Part shown: piece after piece, positions 4,821 to 5,378 of the stretch | How positions within the stretch are numbered: the first letter of the stretch is position 1 | Layout: each line of letters starts with the position of its first letter | Source: Acidobacteriota bacterium | GTDB taxonomy: Bacteria > Acidobacteriota > Terriglobia > UBA7540 > JAPUME01 | Reading direction: 5' to 3' | NCBI GenBank assembly: GCA_027294185.1 | Contig: JAPUME010000020.1 | Span: 1-5,378 of the forward strand | Length of the DNA stretch: 5,378 bases | Position numbers and translations under genes: made by a program | The notes under the pieces: generated by a model | Database searches by the model: none | Told to the model about the DNA's origin: nothing | What the model saw: the letters and a program-made list of their open reading frames with translations, nothing else

Positions 4821-5378
4821 ATGGATGAACGGTCCTGTTGGAATTGCGGTAAGGCCTCGGGAGAGGAGCACTTCTGTCCCGGCTGCGGGAAATTGCAGCC
4901 TCATCGGGGGAAGGCAGACTATTTCCATTTTTTCGGCCTGCCGCGCAAGTTAATCCTGGACTTGGAAGCACTGGAAATAAGTTTTTACGCATTGAGCCGG
5001 AAGCTTCATCCGGACAACTTCTACCGGGCCTCCGAGGGGGAAAAGCAGGCCAGCCTGGACAAGACCGCCATCCTGAACGACGCCTACCGGACGCTGAAGG
5101 AGCCGGTTTCCCGCGCCCACTACCTGCTCGAACTCGAAGGGAAGAAGGGCGAGGGGAGCCAAAAGAGCGTGCCTCCCGAATTGCTCGAGGAAGTCTTCGA
5201 GTTGAACGAGTGGCTGGCGGAACTGAAATTGGCGGGCCCTGAAGGTCAAAGAGAGGACGGCCAGGGTGCAGAGGGCCACCTGCGAGAAGTCCAGGGCCAG
5301 TTGGAAAAAGCCAAGGCGAAGTTTGAATCCCAGGTTGAGGATTTTCATCAGGAATTGCAGGAGCTTTCGGCAAGTTGG
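4821..5378 (+). CDS. hscB: Fe-S assembly co-chaperone HscB (Hsc20) with N-terminal zinc-finger-like motif, 3' end cut off
   Basis: J-domain co-chaperone that brings IscU to the Hsp70 HscA and stimulates its ATPase during cluster release. The frame runs open for 186 codons to the window end, so the C-terminus is missing. Residues 6-22 carry CxxC-x9-CxxC (Cys6, 9, 19, 22; CWNCG and FCPGC), which E. coli HscB lacks. The J-domain follows, from ADYFHFFGLP (32-41), through HPD at 63-65 (KLHPDNF), to ILNDAYRTLKEPVSRAHYLL (84-103). The start of the C-terminal helical IscU-binding domain is LLEEVFELNEWLAEL (121-135), interrupted by a Gly/Glu-rich linker near 138-152. The ATG at 4821 gives the right length before the CxxC pair but has no clear Shine-Dalgarno; the nearest purine run (GGGAAA at 4800-4805) is 15 bases away. 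It lies beyond the iscA terminator; hscA and fdx would be expected next. Confidence 0.93.
   Translation, partial: MDERSCWNCGKASGEEHFCPGCGKLQPHRGKADYFHFFGLPRKLILDLEALEISFYALSRKLHPDNFYRASEGEKQASLDKTAILNDAYRTLKEPVSRAHYLLELEGKKGEGSQKSVPPELLEEVFELNEWLAELKLAGPEGQREDGQGAEGHLREVQGQLEKAKAKFESQVEDFHQELQELSASW

Noticed and set aside
4819..5373. Two minus-strand open frames (132 and 184 residues) opposite the 3' end region.
   Set aside because: The + strand frame from 4821 encodes HscB with zinc motif, HPD and J-domain signatures; the antisense frames are its shadows.

Overview
The window carries the 3' part of a tyrosine-recombinase (integrase) gene, a short gene for a secreted protein of unknown function, and the first five genes of an ISC-type iron-sulfur cluster assembly locus in the order iscR-iscS-iscU-iscA-hscB. 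All genes lie on the + strand. The left edge cuts the integrase and the right edge cuts hscB. The organism is a bacterium. A medium-to-high GC chromosome, an IscR of the SUF-regulator-like Rrf2 branch, an HscB with an N-terminal zinc motif, and a secreted hypothetical resembling acidobacterial proteins together suggest Acidobacteriota or a neighbouring phylum. This placement is inference and is held loosely.

Layout. Bases 2-1165 are the integrase, with all six catalytic positions intact; it probably marks the end of a mobile element that extends to the left. Bases 1166-1244 hold a TATAAT box and a strong Shine-Dalgarno for the secreted protein (1245-1823, TTG start). Bases 1824-2187 have no gene. 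They hold a hairpin, a 7-bp inverted repeat, and the iscR promoter with a near-consensus type 1 IscR operator lying over the predicted transcription start. iscR (2188-2625) overlaps iscS (2625-3839) by one base (TAATG). A 78-base AT-rich gap leads to iscU (3918-4313). A long stem-loop lies between iscU and iscA (4404-4727). A canonical intrinsic terminator follows iscA, and hscB (4821 to the window end) comes after it.

How the genes work together. IscS (cysteine desulfurase) supplies sulfur to the scaffold IscU. IscA is an A-type carrier. HscB is the J-protein that delivers IscU to the Hsp70 HscA, which recognises the LPPVK motif present in this IscU. hscA and fdx are expected just right of the window but are not visible. 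IscR is expected to sense cluster supply and repress the operon through the operator at 2159-2183. The least ordinary points are the terminator between iscA and hscB, the CxxC-x9-CxxC head on HscB (like that of human HSC20/HSCB), and two substitutions in IscR, at the fourth cluster-ligand position and at the DNA-discrimination position. I see no wholly new system here; the window is a recognisable ISC operon with unusual regulatory and domain details.
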